Positions 11,701-22,323 of a stretch of 64,000 nucleotides of DNA are shown here, in pieces. Every line of letters starts with the position of its first letter. Position 1 is the first letter of the stretch. A program made the position numbers and the translations under genes. The notes beneath the pieces are model-generated. The model made no database searches, was not told the DNA's origin, and worked only from the letters and a program-made list of their open reading frames with translations. The DNA comes from Progne subis subis (Eukaryota; Chordata; Aves; Passeriformes; Hirundinidae): the NCBI GenBank assembly GCA_022316685.1, contig JAKJHU010000182.1, forward strand, positions 186,001 through 250,000. Reading direction: 5' to 3'.

Positions 11701-14700
11701 AAGGAAAATCTGTCCCCTCCTGTGAGTCACTTCCTTGCTGCCCTTGTCTGGAGGTGCTGGGACAATTCTTTCCTCCCTTTCCATAACCATTGGTGACACA
11801 GAGAGAGACTGGGCAGTGAGAAATACTTACCCACTAACAGAGAGTTTAAAATATTAATGATTCTTCCCATCCTGGACCAAAATAAAAACCTTTGAAACCC
11901 TTTCAGAAGCATATCCAAAACAAAAGGGAAAGAAAAAGGAAATATTTTACACATTCAGTGACCTGAGAAGTCTTTTGCAACAAAACCTTGGGCTTGAAGG
12001 AAGTTGCAGTTTATCTTGTAAACCATCTCCAGGGGCCTGTTGGGGTGATCTACTCACTGTGGCAGGCAGGAGGATCCCCACTCCACGAGACACGTGTGCC
12101 AGAGACCTCACAAATTCTCTGGGACTTTCCAACCAGCTTGTACCTGGACCACACAGAAGGATTGATTAACAGTGAGATTTCTTTACAGCCCTTGCAAGTG
12201 GCAGCCAAGCGTCCTGACTTGGGAACTGGGTTGTGTAAAGCTGAAAATCCACTTCACCCTCAGCAGGGCAAGACTCACCCTTTGTCACAAGTGTAATTAA
12301 TTTTGGACCCGAAGAGGAGATCTGTCAGGACAACAGCTCTGCCATTCGCTGGGTTTCCTGGGCTGGGACACTGCTTCCCTGGAAGGGAATGCCAGCCTCC
12401 CTCAGCCCCCAGCTGTGCTCACAGCCCAGCCAGGGATGTCACCACAGAGAGCAGGCAAAGAAACCCACAAAGCTGGGAAAAACGTGGGAAAAACGTGGGA
12501 AAAACGTGGGAAAAACGTGGGAAAAACGTGGGAAACCTGCCAAGCCTCACACGCGAGGTTTTCAGCGCTTGTAGGACGTACTTTGACAGAACTCCAGCGC
12601 TGCAGACCACGTCTGGTTCCTGAGGCAGGTGGTGGCTGGTGACACCCCCAGGAGCTGGGTGTAGCCGGGCAGGCACACGTATTCCACCCTGCTGCCCTCG
12701 GGAAACACCGTGCGGTTCCTGTAGGGCTCCTTCAGCTCGGCAAAGCCCAGCCTGGCTGGGGCTCTGCAGCCAGCTGCCGGGAGAGAGAACCAGCCCGGGT
12801 GTTAAAGAGCTGGGAAAGGTGGATTTGGGAGAGCAGGGGAGGGTTAACGCCGTGTTGGGACACTTGCCCTGCTGGCAGGCCGGCACAGGCGGCTCCCAGG
12901 TGTTGTTTGGTTGGCACTGGACCTCTCTGTGGCCACGAATGGCATAGCCTGGGTCACATTCAAAGGTCACGGTGTCCCCGTGTGTGTAGGCAGACCTGAG
13001 AGCCACGATCCTCCCATTCTGGATCTGTGGGACAGGACAACTCGCCACTGGAAAAAAAAAAAAAAACCAAAAAAAAACAAAAATAAAACAAAAAACCAAA
13101 GAGGTGCAGGTGCTCAAAGCAGGCCATGAGGCAGAGCTGTGCAGCTGTGAAGCCACCAAGGGTTGCAATTTTAAGACATGAGGCTGAAGATCATTTTCCT
13201 GGAGATGACGTTGTGCCTGCATCCTGCAATATCAAACATCTCCAAGGGCAAAGGGCATCCTGGGGCAGCGGGGTGGCCCTCCAGCCTCCCCTGCTCTGCC
13301 TGGCCTCAGCTGCACCTCAGCCCTTGAAAACGCCGGGGCGAGAATCCCAGCTGGCTGGAGCTTCCCAACACGGAGTGTTACCCTGGTTTTTCTGAGTTTT
13401 TTAAAGCCTTTTGAAGTTTCATAAATGGAGTCAGATCTTTTTAGTTACTGTAGAATATTAGAGCAGTTTTCTACCTTTTTCCCACGGATGTAACATAAAC
13501 AAATCCTTTGTTTTTCATTCTCTGTCCTTTGTTTGCATATTTCTAACCTGAAAACAATTGTAACTGACAATTGGTCTGGCCACTGAGGCTGAGGGGTGGA
13601 AATCCCAAAAAGCCAATCTTCTGCTAGACCCACAAATGTATAAAAAGTAAGAAATAAACAAAGGGGCTCTCTCTGCTGTCTCAGCTTTGAGCTGGATCAG
13701 AGAAGGACCTCTGCCCTGCGAAAATCTCGTCTCGTGTGACTGCTTTGCGTGTTGTGGTGACAACGGAGCAGCAGCGCTGGGAGGATTTCTGGGGGTCCCT
13801 GAGCCCTCACCCAGCCCAGCCCCACCTCCACAGGCCGGCAGGGGCTCGCTCCACACGCCGTTTTTGCCGTCGCGGGTGGTGCAGTGGATGGAGGGCTCCC
13901 CGTGCAGAGGGAAGCCGGGGTTGCAGGTGTAGGTGACGGCCGTGCCGTAGTGGAACTCGCTCAGCAGCCGGCCCGTGTGCCGCCCGTTGGGGATGTCCGG
14001 AGGGGGCTCGCAGGGGATGCCTGCAGAGGTGCAGAACGAGGCTTCTCAATGCAACAGCAGCACCAAAGCGCCTGAAATCCCTCCCTCTGTGGGGCACAAA
14101 CACTCGTTCTAAAGATGGAATGAAGCGAGCTCCCACGCGAGAGCTTGTTGGCAAGAGGATCCTACCTCCCTGGCAGGTAGAAACATGGAAATAATCAAGG
14201 CTCTGTGGAGGAAACACTGCATCCTTTGCATTTTGGGCTTTTTAAGAAATAAGAAATCAAATACTTATTTTGCGTCGCTTGTGTAAAATCCTGGTGCCAA
14301 GATGGGCAACAGGCACAGTCTGTGTGTTACCCCAGGTTCACACCCACCTGAAGAATCTGGGAAACGCTTTAAAACCTCAGAATGTACCGGCAAATGTTTC
14401 TTTCTTCGTATGAAACTGTGCCCTGATCAGCCAAACTGCTTGATCAGCAGAGAAACCCACAGGTGGAATTGCTGAGGAGCAGCACAGCAGCTCTTGGGCA
14501 CTCACCAGTGCTTGGAGAGAGGGAGCAAACCCACGGTCTGGGATTTTGGGAGTCACTGCTGGCCCTGGCTCAATGCTCCATCTCTCCTTAGGACTGACCC
14601 TTGGTCTCTCTGGGTCTGACAAAACAACCCCAAAGCTGAACGTGTTTTCCCTTCCTCTCCTGCAATGGGCTCGTGGTGTCAGCCAGCAGCAGGACACTCA

Positions 14701-17700
14701 AGCACTGCTGGAAAAGCTCCAGCTGAGGTGTTGCTTTCCATAATCCCTTAAGCTCTGGGATCTTGTACTTTTTCCCAGACTGCTTTCTTATGACTTCCAT
14801 ACCTTCTTATAATTTTCCTGCCCACAGAGCAGAGAAATTGCCTGTGAAAGCTTTGATTGGAAAGATGTGGAGTTCTCCGCTGGAAGATATTTCCCAGATC
14901 CATGCAAACCCCCAGAGCCACGAGCTACTTACGCTGACAGAGAGGAACATCACCACTCCAGGCAACATGTCCCCCATGGATCTCACATCTCCTGCTGGAA
15001 CGTCCAATTAACCTGTGCCTGGTGTTAAAAGGGTTGGTCATTCGTCCCAAGCCATCCCAGCTGGAGTTATTGCTCCTCCCCTCCAGCTGGGATGTGGGAT
15101 CAGCCCTGCTGGCAGCAGAGCAGTGTCCTTTGAGGGGAGGTTCCTTCCATGCTCTGCCTGACCCATTTCCCACTATTTATAGGGGATATATATAAATATA
15201 TATAAATATCTACACACAGTATGGTGTATAGGCACAACAGTGAGCGCCTCGTGTGCTCCATAGGTACAGAACCTGCTACAGGGGCTGTTCTACACAGAAT
15301 CCATTTACTGGGAGTGGATGAACGGGGTTAAGAAGGGGGCACTCACCTAATCCACCTCCCAGCCCGGACTTACCCTTCCTCACAGCCATAAACCACCGTA
15401 GAGCCAAACTGGAGATCTGTCAGGGAAATGATCTTGCCATTCACAGGCTCACCAGGGTGACTGCACTGCTTCCCTGGGGAAGGAAAACACCCTCATTTTA
15501 CGCTCCCGTCTCTCTACACTGCAGTACGAAAAACGTGATTATTCCTCCAGTCCCCTGCCCACATTCCCAGTTCTCCCCAACATGGGTTTCTGATTTCAAA
15601 GAGTCACATGGCTTTACTAGTCACATATTCAGAATAAAGTCAAGGTTTTGGCAGCATGGACAGAACCTGGGACCTGTTCCTCCTGCAACAGCGGACATCA
15701 AATCAAGGATCTATTCACTTTTACAGAACTCTACTTCTTCTGACCACACTCCGCTCTCAAGGCATGTAATAATGGGTGACATTCCTGGGACTTTAGCATA
15801 TCCAGGGCGGCAAGTCTTGCCACCTGGATATTGCACAGTCTTCCCAACAGAAAAATCAATGGCATTTCTATGCTCCTCATTTAGCTCAGCAAACTGTAAC
15901 CTTGTGGGAGCAGCACAAGCACCTATTGAGAGAGAAAAGAGAAGTGAGAACCAGGCAGGATAGGCACATCGGGGGCAAGCACACAAAAAGCACTGTTAGG
16001 AGGAAAGGGGTTTGGTTTGCCTTGCAAAAATGTTTGTTTCGATTTAAATAGCCATCACTAAATATATAATAAATAAATATAAGTATATGATAAATAAATG
16101 GAGCCATTTTCCCAAAGGGTTGCAGAGGATTAGTAAATATAAGTATACAATAAATAAACACAGCCATTTTCCCGAAGGGTTGCAGAGAATTAGGTTCTTA
16201 TTCCCAGGCTAGGCTTAGATCCTCCCCTCAAAGTGGTTAACAACATATTTTTAGACAGGGTTAGGGAACATAAAACAGCAGTGTACCCCGAGGCGGTTTC
16301 CTCATGTACCTGAAGAGCTGTTGAAGGAGTTCTGGTGAGGCAGTGCTGTGTCACACACAGGAGCAGGGGGCTGCCAGCTGCCATCCTCCTGGCAGGACAC
16401 GCTGGCACTGCCCTGCAGGCTGTAACCATCGTGGCAGCGAAATGTCACCGTTTGCCCGGGTGCAGAGAGAGGTCCGTGGCCACCAAGTTGCCTTCCATTG
16501 GCTACGGTTGGATTGATGCAGACAGTCACTGGAATTGAGGGCGTGCAGGAGGGGTCCGGGCAAAAGAAAGCATAAAACCAGAAGCTGTTAATGCTGCAAC
16601 GACAAAATCACCACGATGTCCGCACAAACCTCCCCAGCCGTAGGAAGGGTTGATGTTAATTAATTCCATGATGCACTTTACATGGAATTAACCCTCCTGG
16701 AGGATCTGTTCGTACTGGTGAGGGTGTCCCCGGTGCTCAGAGCCACCCTGAGAGTTTGTCCCCAGAGGGGACAGAGCCCGGCCTCACCTTCACAGCGAGG
16801 GCGGGGCTGGCTCCAGGCCCCCGATGCTCTGCAGGTCACGGCGGCATTTCCAACCAGGTAATACCCGGGATTGCAGGTGTACCACACAAACATCCCCGTG
16901 GTAAAACCTGCTTTGTTCTGGCCGTTGTGATTTCCATTGGCCACCTCCGGAGGCATCGGGCACGGCCGGACTGCGAGAGGGAGATGGGGAATTCAACTCA
17001 GCGAGAGAACGGGGGAGCAAGGGGAAGGCAGGCAGAGCGATGCTGCACGGAAGGGTTAAATCCCTGCCTGCACCCCCTATTCCTGAGCAGGACCCACACT
17101 CACCCCTCTGGCACACGAGCAGCGGCGGGTCCCAGGTGCCCCCGGGCTGGCACCGAGCCTCATCAGAGCCCTCTGTGGTGAAACCATCATCGCAGTCAAA
17201 GTGCAGAGTCTCTCCAGCTCCGTAGGCGCTCCGCACGTTGTGAACCTTCCCGTTCTGCACCTCGGGTGCCTGACAGCCGATCGCTGTGGGGACAGTGACA
17301 GCGTCCTTTGAACTCCCCTGCATGAGCTGGGAACTCCCCTGGGCGCACGGAGCCCTCCCGTGCCCGCTCCTCGCTGCCACCACCCCGCCCGCTGTGATCC
17401 CACGGGACACCCGGCACCCTTCAGCCACCCCACGCCGGGAGCGAGGCATCCACAGCACCTTCACAGCGGGGCAGGGGCCGGCTCCAGAGCCCGGAGTCCG
17501 AGCAGGTGATGGACACATTCCCGAGCAGCTGGAAGCCCTCCTTGCAGCTGTAGGACACGGTCACTCCCCGGGGAAACCTGGCCGAGGACTGGCCGCTGTG
17601 CAGCCCGTTGGCAATGTTGGGTGGCCGAGGACATGTCACCTCTGCAGAGGGAGGAAAGCGTCCTGTGGGTCTGCTCTGTGCTGCTTTGTGTGCTGCTGGG

Positions 17701-19346
17701 ACAGCTCGGGTGATGGCAGGGTGATATCCTGAATTCTGTTCTGTGTTCCTCAAGGCTTTAGTTCACTAAAGGTGCAGCTGCACCTGGAAAGTTACTGACA
17801 ATAATGACGGTCCCGACAGGACTAGACACATCGCAGGGTTTGGCAGGGATCCACACTGACGTGGAAGCAGCAGGAGCAGTCAGTTGTGATTACTTTCCAT
17901 TCCACAGCGAAGGTGAAAATACCCCACATCTGCCCAGAACCAGTGTCAGGAATCCCCGGGGTTCAGATCCTGCCATCCCCAGGGTTCAGATCCTGCCATC
18001 CCTGGGGTTCAGATCCTGCCATCCCCAGGGTTCAGATCCTGCCATCCCTCGGGGTTCAGATCCTGCCATCCCTGGGGTTCAGATCCTGCCATCCCTGGGG
18101 TTCAGATCCTGCCATCCCTCGGGGTTCAGATCCTGCCATCCCTGGGGTTCAGATCCTGCTATCCCTGGGGTTCAGATCCTGCCATCCCTGGGGTTCAGAT
18201 CCTGCCATCCCTCGGGGTTCAGATCCTGCCATCCCTCGGGGTTCCCTTCTCCCCATCCCCCTCGGAGCCCCAGACAGGGCACAGCCATCCCCATGTCCCA
18301 CCCCAGCATGTTCCACCGGAGCTGTTTCTCTCTCTGCCAGCCGAGCTGGCAGCTCTGCTCGGGAAGGGAAGCCAGGACAGCTCCATCCCGGCTTTGCCTT
18401 TCCACTGAACTCGCGAGGACACGAGGGAGTTTTCCCCGCGGCCGGCGCCGCTCTCGGGGCTGGCACACTCACCCTTTTTGCACTCTGGCAGAGGGGGGTT
18501 CCACCTGGAGCCAGACTGGCAGGTGCTGCTCCTGGGGCCCCGCAGGGTGTACCCTGGGAAGCAGGTGAAGGTCACGGTGTCCAATATCCTGTAGAGGTAG
18601 CGAGGAGGGTACACCGTCCCATGCTGGATGCGTGGGAACCGGCACTGGGCACCTGGGAAACGCAGAGAAAGGAAATGTTTGCCTGCACAGCTCCCAGGGT
18701 TCCTGGGATGGAAGGTGTCCGTGCAGCCTGGTGGCCGTGAGCAGTGGGATGCACTGGAGGCTGCAGCCGAGGTGGGGGTCTCTGGGGCTGCAGGACCCTC
18801 CCTGTGCTCCTGGGGGACCCTGCTGCTACCCCAGCTGACAAATTCTGGGTGCCCAGGGTTCCGTGCCAACCACCCAGTGAGGTCAAGGGCCTTTTGTGAC
18901 CTTTCTGAAGCCTCTCCTGAGGGCCCAGTCTGACCCAGGATAACACTGACAGGGCAGTCCAGGACTGACACAGCACCCAGGGATCTGTGCTGCCGGGAGC
19001 TGGGTGCCAGGGGCTGGCTGGGGGTGCCCAGCCTCGGCCGGGGGTGCCAGCTGTGGCTCTGATCCTGTGCCAGCTGTGGCTCTGATGAACCCAGAGGGTC
19101 TCTGCCAGCAGCACACGAGCTCGGAAGCACTCTGATGCCAAGGTCCTCCTGGGAGCAGTGCAGGGCTCCCATTTCCACCGGGATCAGCGAGGAGAGGAAC
19201 AGCCATGAGGAAGAGGAGAGACGTGGGAGGGAGGCCCCAGAGGAGCAGAGCTGCTGCTCTGCCTTACCTTGAGCCCCGGCCGTGGTGCTGAGGAGCAGAG
19301 CGGAGCTGCCCAGCAGGCAGAGGGTGAGGGTGAAGGTGAGCACCAT
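2322..19346 (-). CDS. CR1/CR2-like complement receptor, 25 SCR domains, single-pass type I membrane protein (whole gene)
   Basis: Thirty-one exons join in frame: a signal exon, 28 exons for 25 SCRs (three SCRs are split over two exons), a TM exon and a tail exon. The exon sum is 4,911 nt, or 1,636 residues plus stop, with no frameshift or internal stop. Each SCR shows the four framework cysteines and, in most, the late tryptophan. Domain classes in order are E A E A E, B C D E, B C D A E A E A, B A B C E A A E (C is the split SCR). Receptors of this architecture bind C3b, iC3b or C4b on blood cells. Human CR1 has ~30 SCRs and CR2 15-16, so length alone does not separate them, and ligand specificity cannot be read from sequence. 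It lies downstream of two four-SCR regulators in the same orientation. Confidence 0.85.
3000..3165 (-). mobile_element. CR1 LINE 3' fragment
   Basis: Shows the bird-typical CR1 3' consensus in reverse: GGAATCATAGGATGGTT, then a GGGATCTTAAAGCTCATC-like stretch, then CCATGGACAGGGACACC. It is 5'-truncated and lies in the last large intron of the receptor, between SCR25 and the TM exon. Confidence 0.75.
3301..8196 (-). CDS. Receptor SCR18-SCR25 exons
   Basis: Exons: SCR18 8005-8196, SCR19 7312-7494, SCR20 6905-7096, SCR21 split as 6559-6658 plus 5956-6041, SCR22 5018-5197, SCR23 4155-4337, SCR24 3698-3880, SCR25 3301-3480. SCR18 and SCR20 are both B-class (FAELxxEYxNxTEF, late motif WSEAxEFCKS), with an A-class SCR19 between them. 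So one B domain is separated from its C partner, as if a block was partly deleted or duplicated. SCR25 is the membrane-proximal domain and its exon ends in phase 1 one codon after CKL. Confidence 0.85.
7625..7885 (+). mobile_element. CR1 LINE 3' fragment
   Basis: Contains the CR1 3' landmarks in order: GGACAAGGGATGGAGTGACAGG, then GTGCCCAGAGCAGCTGTGG, then GGAAGTGTCCAAGGCCAGG, then GGAAGGTGTCCCTGC. It lies in the intron between SCR18 and SCR19 and ends before the usual octamer tail. Confidence 0.7.
8650..9275. repeat. Minisatellite in the receptor intron between SCR17 and SCR18
   Basis: Degenerate tandem array of GAGCCTGGCACAGGATGGATG and TTCTAAATCTGGCACAGG half-units, about 21-50 bp per higher-order unit. 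It ends a few bases from the SCR17 donor. Reading frames within it (repeats of CTRLRIHP type) are artefacts. Confidence 0.85.
9286..12773 (-). CDS. Receptor SCR10-SCR17 exons
   Basis: Exons: SCR10 12582-12773, SCR11 split as 12279-12378 plus 12058-12143, SCR12 11351-11545, SCR13 10697-10879, SCR14 10166-10345, SCR15 9878-10060, SCR16 9561-9743, SCR17 9286-9468. SCR10-12 repeat the B-C-D order of SCR6-8. SCR13-17 then alternate A, E, A, E, A like SCR1-5. Reading frame and phases are intact throughout. SCR14 ends TCEK with a TGTAAGT donor context, slightly different from the usual GGTGAG. Confidence 0.85.
12474..12533. repeat. Short tandem repeat, 13-bp unit GGGAAAAACGTGG
   Basis: About four to five near-perfect copies in the intron between SCR10 and the split SCR11. 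Confidence 0.9.
12868..15922 (-). CDS. Receptor SCR6-SCR9 exons (first B-C-D-E quartet)
   Basis: Exons: SCR6 15719-15922, SCR7 split as 15374-15473 plus 14933-15018, SCR8 13826-14020, SCR9 12868-13047. SCR7 is divided after the third cysteine, at a glycine codon, in phase 2. The same split occurs in the other RCA genes here and in one SCR each of human DAF and MCP. SCR6 carries a 12-nt net insertion forming a near-perfect inverted repeat (15798-15831). SCR9 ends in a GC donor (GCAAGT, from 12867). The intron between SCR8 and SCR9 contains a solo LTR (13376-13762). The quartet matches the active modules of mammalian regulators in class and order (family knowledge plus inference). Confidence 0.85.
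13376..13762 (+). mobile_element. Solo LTR (387 bp) with 6-bp target duplication, in the receptor intron between SCR8 and SCR9
   Basis: It begins TGTTACCCTGG and ends GGTGACA (TG...CA termini). It is flanked on both sides by ACGGAG (13370-13375 and 13763-13768). Inside are a TATA-like TGTATAAAAAG and an AATAAA near 13650. A second copy lies at 21927-22323. A 6-bp duplication suggests an ERVK-like (class II) family; no internal retroviral genes are present. Confidence 0.85.
15798..15831. repeat. Near-perfect inverted repeat inside the SCR6 exon
   Basis: Arms 15798-15814 and 15816-15831 are reverse complements around a 1-base spacer: ATATCCAGG and GGCAAG on the left, CTTGCC and CCTGGATAT on the right, with a 2-base versus 1-base interruption. 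The same position in sibling exon SCR18 (around 8085-8125) lacks the right arm. The right arm therefore looks like a templated inverted copy replacing six original bases, with a net +12. Confidence 0.8.
16076..16194. repeat. Tandem duplication of a ~60-bp segment
   Basis: Two diverged copies (about 16076-16133 and 16136-16193) share AAATATAAGTATA, CCATTTTCCC and AAGGGTTGCAGAG blocks. Intronic, between SCR5 and SCR6. Confidence 0.8.
16310..18652 (-). CDS. Receptor SCR1-SCR5 exons
   Basis: Exons: SCR1 18473-18652, SCR2 17459-17641, SCR3 17104-17283, SCR4 16788-16970, SCR5 16310-16528. All start in phase 1 and end in phase 1. SCR1, 3 and 5 are of one class (xCxxPxIxNG, late motif WxPPxPxC). SCR2 and 4 are of another (CPxPPxxANGxHxG, late motif WSxPxPRCEG). 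The block is an alternating two-domain repeat, so pairwise duplication is likely. SCR5 is longer (219 nt) because its exon carries an extra Ser/Asn-rich linker after the fourth cysteine ([13 protein letters not shown]) before a GTACAT donor. Confidence 0.85.
17958..18243. repeat. Minisatellite, unit ~23-24 bp (GGGGTTCAGATCCTGCCATC)
   Basis: About twelve copies in the intron between SCR1 and SCR2. It yields a long artefactual plus-strand frame. Confidence 0.9.
19268..19346 (-). CDS. Signal-peptide exon of the 25-SCR receptor
   Basis: ATG at 19346-19344. The peptide begins [19 protein letters not shown] and ends TTAGAQ|G at a GTAAGG donor. It is a typical hydrophobic secretion signal, with exon end in phase 1, matching the phase-1 start of SCR1 at 18652. 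A longer open frame reads through intron 1 on this strand, but it is only SCR1 extended into intron. Confidence 0.8.
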
Positions 19347-19556
19347 CCCCGGCACAGACTGCGGCTCCCGGGGGCACGGGGCAGATATGGGCACCCCAGT
19401 TCCCCCCACTGGCCCCGTGGGAGGAAGGAGATGCTGCTGGGGGACTTTCCAGGGCTGTGGGACAGGAACCTCTGGGCTCCCCAGCACATGCAGGCACAGC
19501 CAGCACCTCCCTGGGGAGGCTGCAGGTGCCTCACGTTGCTGCTGCTGCCGGTTTTG

Positions 19557-19682
19557 GCAGGGCAGGGTGTGGAAAGAGGGGTGAAAAAGGGCTGGGTGCA
19601 GGCAGAGGTGCTGTGCCCACGGTGCAAAGGGCAGGGTGTGGAAAGAGGGGTGAAAAAGAGCTGGGTGCAGGCAGAGATGCTG
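19557..19682. repeat. Two-copy tandem repeat (~63 bp) upstream of the receptor gene
   Basis: Two copies of GGCAGGGTGTGGAAAGAGG... run head to tail, about 210 bp upstream of the receptor start codon, so within its likely promoter or 5' UTR region. Confidence 0.75.
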
Positions 19683-21207
19683 TGTCTCCCTCAGAGGAAG
19701 TGGCTCAGGATCTGTCCCAGAGCCCCAGGCGATGGTGGTGGCACCTAAGGGATGTGGCACAATTCACCTGCCCATGGGCAGAGTGGGGCATTCCCTCCTC
19801 CCATAAAAATGGGACCAGTTGTGGACACAAATCCTCCTGACCCGACCCTGGGCTCACCCCTCACCACTGGCAGGAAGAACAAACCCCCCAGACAGGACTT
19901 CTTTTGATGGAGGAGCAGCCCAGCAGCTCCAGCTCCCCACCTCACACAGGTGACAATTTCTGAGCCTAAAACCGGCAGCGAGACATGAACTGCTCAAGTC
20001 CTTTTGTCTCTTTTATTGACAGAGAGCTTCCAATACTTACAAATCCAACATTCACACTTCAGAATTGCACTGAGGTCGTTTGCACTCAGATTATAAAGAA
20101 AAATTATGTACAATTGATTACAAATACAGTAAATAAACCCTGTCCAATGGTAAATTTTGGGGACCACACCTGTCAACAATGTTTCAGCGTTCACAATTCC
20201 TTTCATTTGATTGTGGGGAGATAATTCCAAGCTGATCCCCAAATCACATGTTAAATCGTTTGATTAAAAAAAAAAAATCACTTTGGACTATGCAGTAGGA
20301 ATAAATGTGCTGGGATTAAAACAGCAAAACCAAACACAACCCGGAGCTGTGAAGCTTTAGGTTGTATTTCGTCCATTTAGTCATTCACATGGCTTACGGT
20401 AAGAGAGAAATAAAAATAACCAGCAATGTGCGAGTGCTTGTTCTGCAAGGCTGAGAAAACAGGACCTGCAGTGACAGCTGGACAGGGCCGTGCTCTGCTG
20501 GGAAGGGAGAACTTGGGGGTCTGGTTGGAACAAGGCTGATGTGTGCACGGAAATGGTTATTTGTGGGTTTCCTTCTTATTAGAGGCGCGTTCCCGCTAGC
20601 AGGAAGGCACCGGGGGAAATGGAGAAACCAAAGGGCTGTAGTAGACACGTTTTGGATGGTTCCTGTTCCCAGTGTGCATCGTGAGAAGCTCCCAGATGGG
20701 TGATTTACCTCTGCAGCAGACAAAACCCCAAACCTCAACATTCTGCTTTACCAGCAGCTAAAGGTCTGGGTTTCTCAGGCTTAGCCAGTCAAAACCCCAC
20801 CACAGTAGTGTTTCCCTACTAAACAGGAAATTTTCCAATCCTAACTCCATTTTATGGCACCTCTTTAGCTTATCCAGTGATCCTTGAGCCAGGCTGTTAC
20901 AGCCAGGAAAGGACACCGACGCCTCAGCCTGGCCTTTCCATCAGCCAGGCAAATCCAGGGCATTTTCCTCCCTCACCTCTCTCCACGCTCACACACCGTC
21001 CTCAGCACGGTGAAAGGTCAGGCAGGATGAAAACAAAGAGCCCAAAAGCTGTGGGGTTGGCGTCCTGTTCCCCACGGAGGGTTTGCCTCCGTGTCCATCT
21101 GCACCTAGGCGAGATCAGAGCGAGAGCTCTCCCCCAGCCCTGGCGTGAGCAGAGCAAGAGCCCAAAAACTTTCTGGGCAAGGTGGTGCTCGGTCAAAGGC
21201 TGCCCTC

Positions 21208-21520
21208 AGTGATCTTGGGGTCTTTTCCAGCCTTGAGGACTGTGTGGTTTTCTTGGGGTCTTTGCCAGCTTTGAGGACTGTGTGGTTTTCTTGGGGTCTT
21301 TGCCAGACTTGAGGACTGTGTGGTTTTCTTGGGGTCTTTGCCAGCCTTGAGGACTGTGTGGTTTTCTTGGGGTCTTTTCCAACCTTGAGGACTGTGTGGT
21401 TTTCTTGGGGTCTTTGCCAGCTTTGAGGACTGTGTGGTTTTCTTGGGGTCTTTGCCAGCTTTGAGGACTGTGTGGTTTTCTTGGGGTCTTTTCCAGCCTT
21501 GAGGACTGTGTGCTTTTCGG
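21208..21520. repeat. Minisatellite, 36-bp unit
   Basis: About eight copies of a unit containing TTGAGGACTGTGTGG and TTTTCTTGGGGTC. It produces a repetitive minus-strand frame (KTTQSS... repeats), which I regard as non-coding. Confidence 0.9.
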
Positions 21521-21926
21521 TGCTGTCAGTACTCCGAGGTGATGCCGGACCCACACATCCTCCTTGGGCCAAACCAGGTAAGCACAGATCACTCTCAGGA
21601 GGACATTCCCCGCTGATCCTCTCAGCAGGAGCTGCACTTTCCACCTCAGGACCCTTCAGAGCCCCCCGAATCCCCCCCAGGCCCCGCGTGCCCTCCGTGG
21701 TGCTGAGGAACCCAACACGTGGGCACCCCGAAGCGCAGGGATTTCTCGAGTCTCCTCTCTTGCAGCGGGGAGGTTTTTGGCACCTCCGTGACTTCACACG
21801 GGGATAGCTGCCCTTGGTTTCTGAGCTGCACTCCAGGTGGCAGCGAGCTTCCAAAGCCCTCCAGCCCCACACAGCGGTGCGAGGGTTTCCTGGCCGCTTT
21901 CTCAGGAGGGAAAAGCAGAGCACTGC

Positions 21927-22323
21927 TGTTACCCTGGTTTTTCTGAGTTTTTTTATTAGCCTTTTGAAATTCATAATAGAGTCAGATCTTTTAGTTACTG
22001 TACAATATTAGAGCAGTTTTCTACCTTTTCCCACAGATGTAACATAAACAAATCCTTTGTTTTTCACTCTCTGTCCTTTGTTTGCATATTTCTAACCTGA
22101 AAACAACTGTAACTGACAATTGGTCTAACCACTGAGGCTGAGGGGTGGAAACCCCAAAAAGCCAATCTTCTGCTAGACCCACAAATGTATAAAAAGTAAA
22201 GAATAAACAAAGGGGCTCTCTCCCTCCTCTCTCCGCTCTCTCAGCAGGAGCTGAGATCGGAAGGACCTCTGCTTTGCAAAAATCTCTTGTCTGCGTGTGA
22301 CTGCTTTGTGTGTCTCGGTGACA
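21927..22323 (+). mobile_element. Solo LTR (397 bp), same family as 13376-13762
   Basis: It is highly similar along its length to the 13.4-kb copy and has the same TGTTACCC start and GTGACA end. It has its own 6-bp target duplication CACTGC (21921-21926 and 22324-22329), so the two are independent insertions, not a segmental duplication. It lies between the receptor gene and the 3' end of the transmembrane regulator. Confidence 0.85.

Noticed and set aside
18219..19760. 513-codon minus-strand frame
   Set aside because: Contains the SCR1 exon (18473-18652) but otherwise reads through intron 1, the signal-exon region in another frame and upstream sequence.
21105..21974. 289-codon minus-strand frame with KTTQSS repeats
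   Set aside because: A 36-bp tandem repeat divisible by three keeps the frame open; no homology or splice context.
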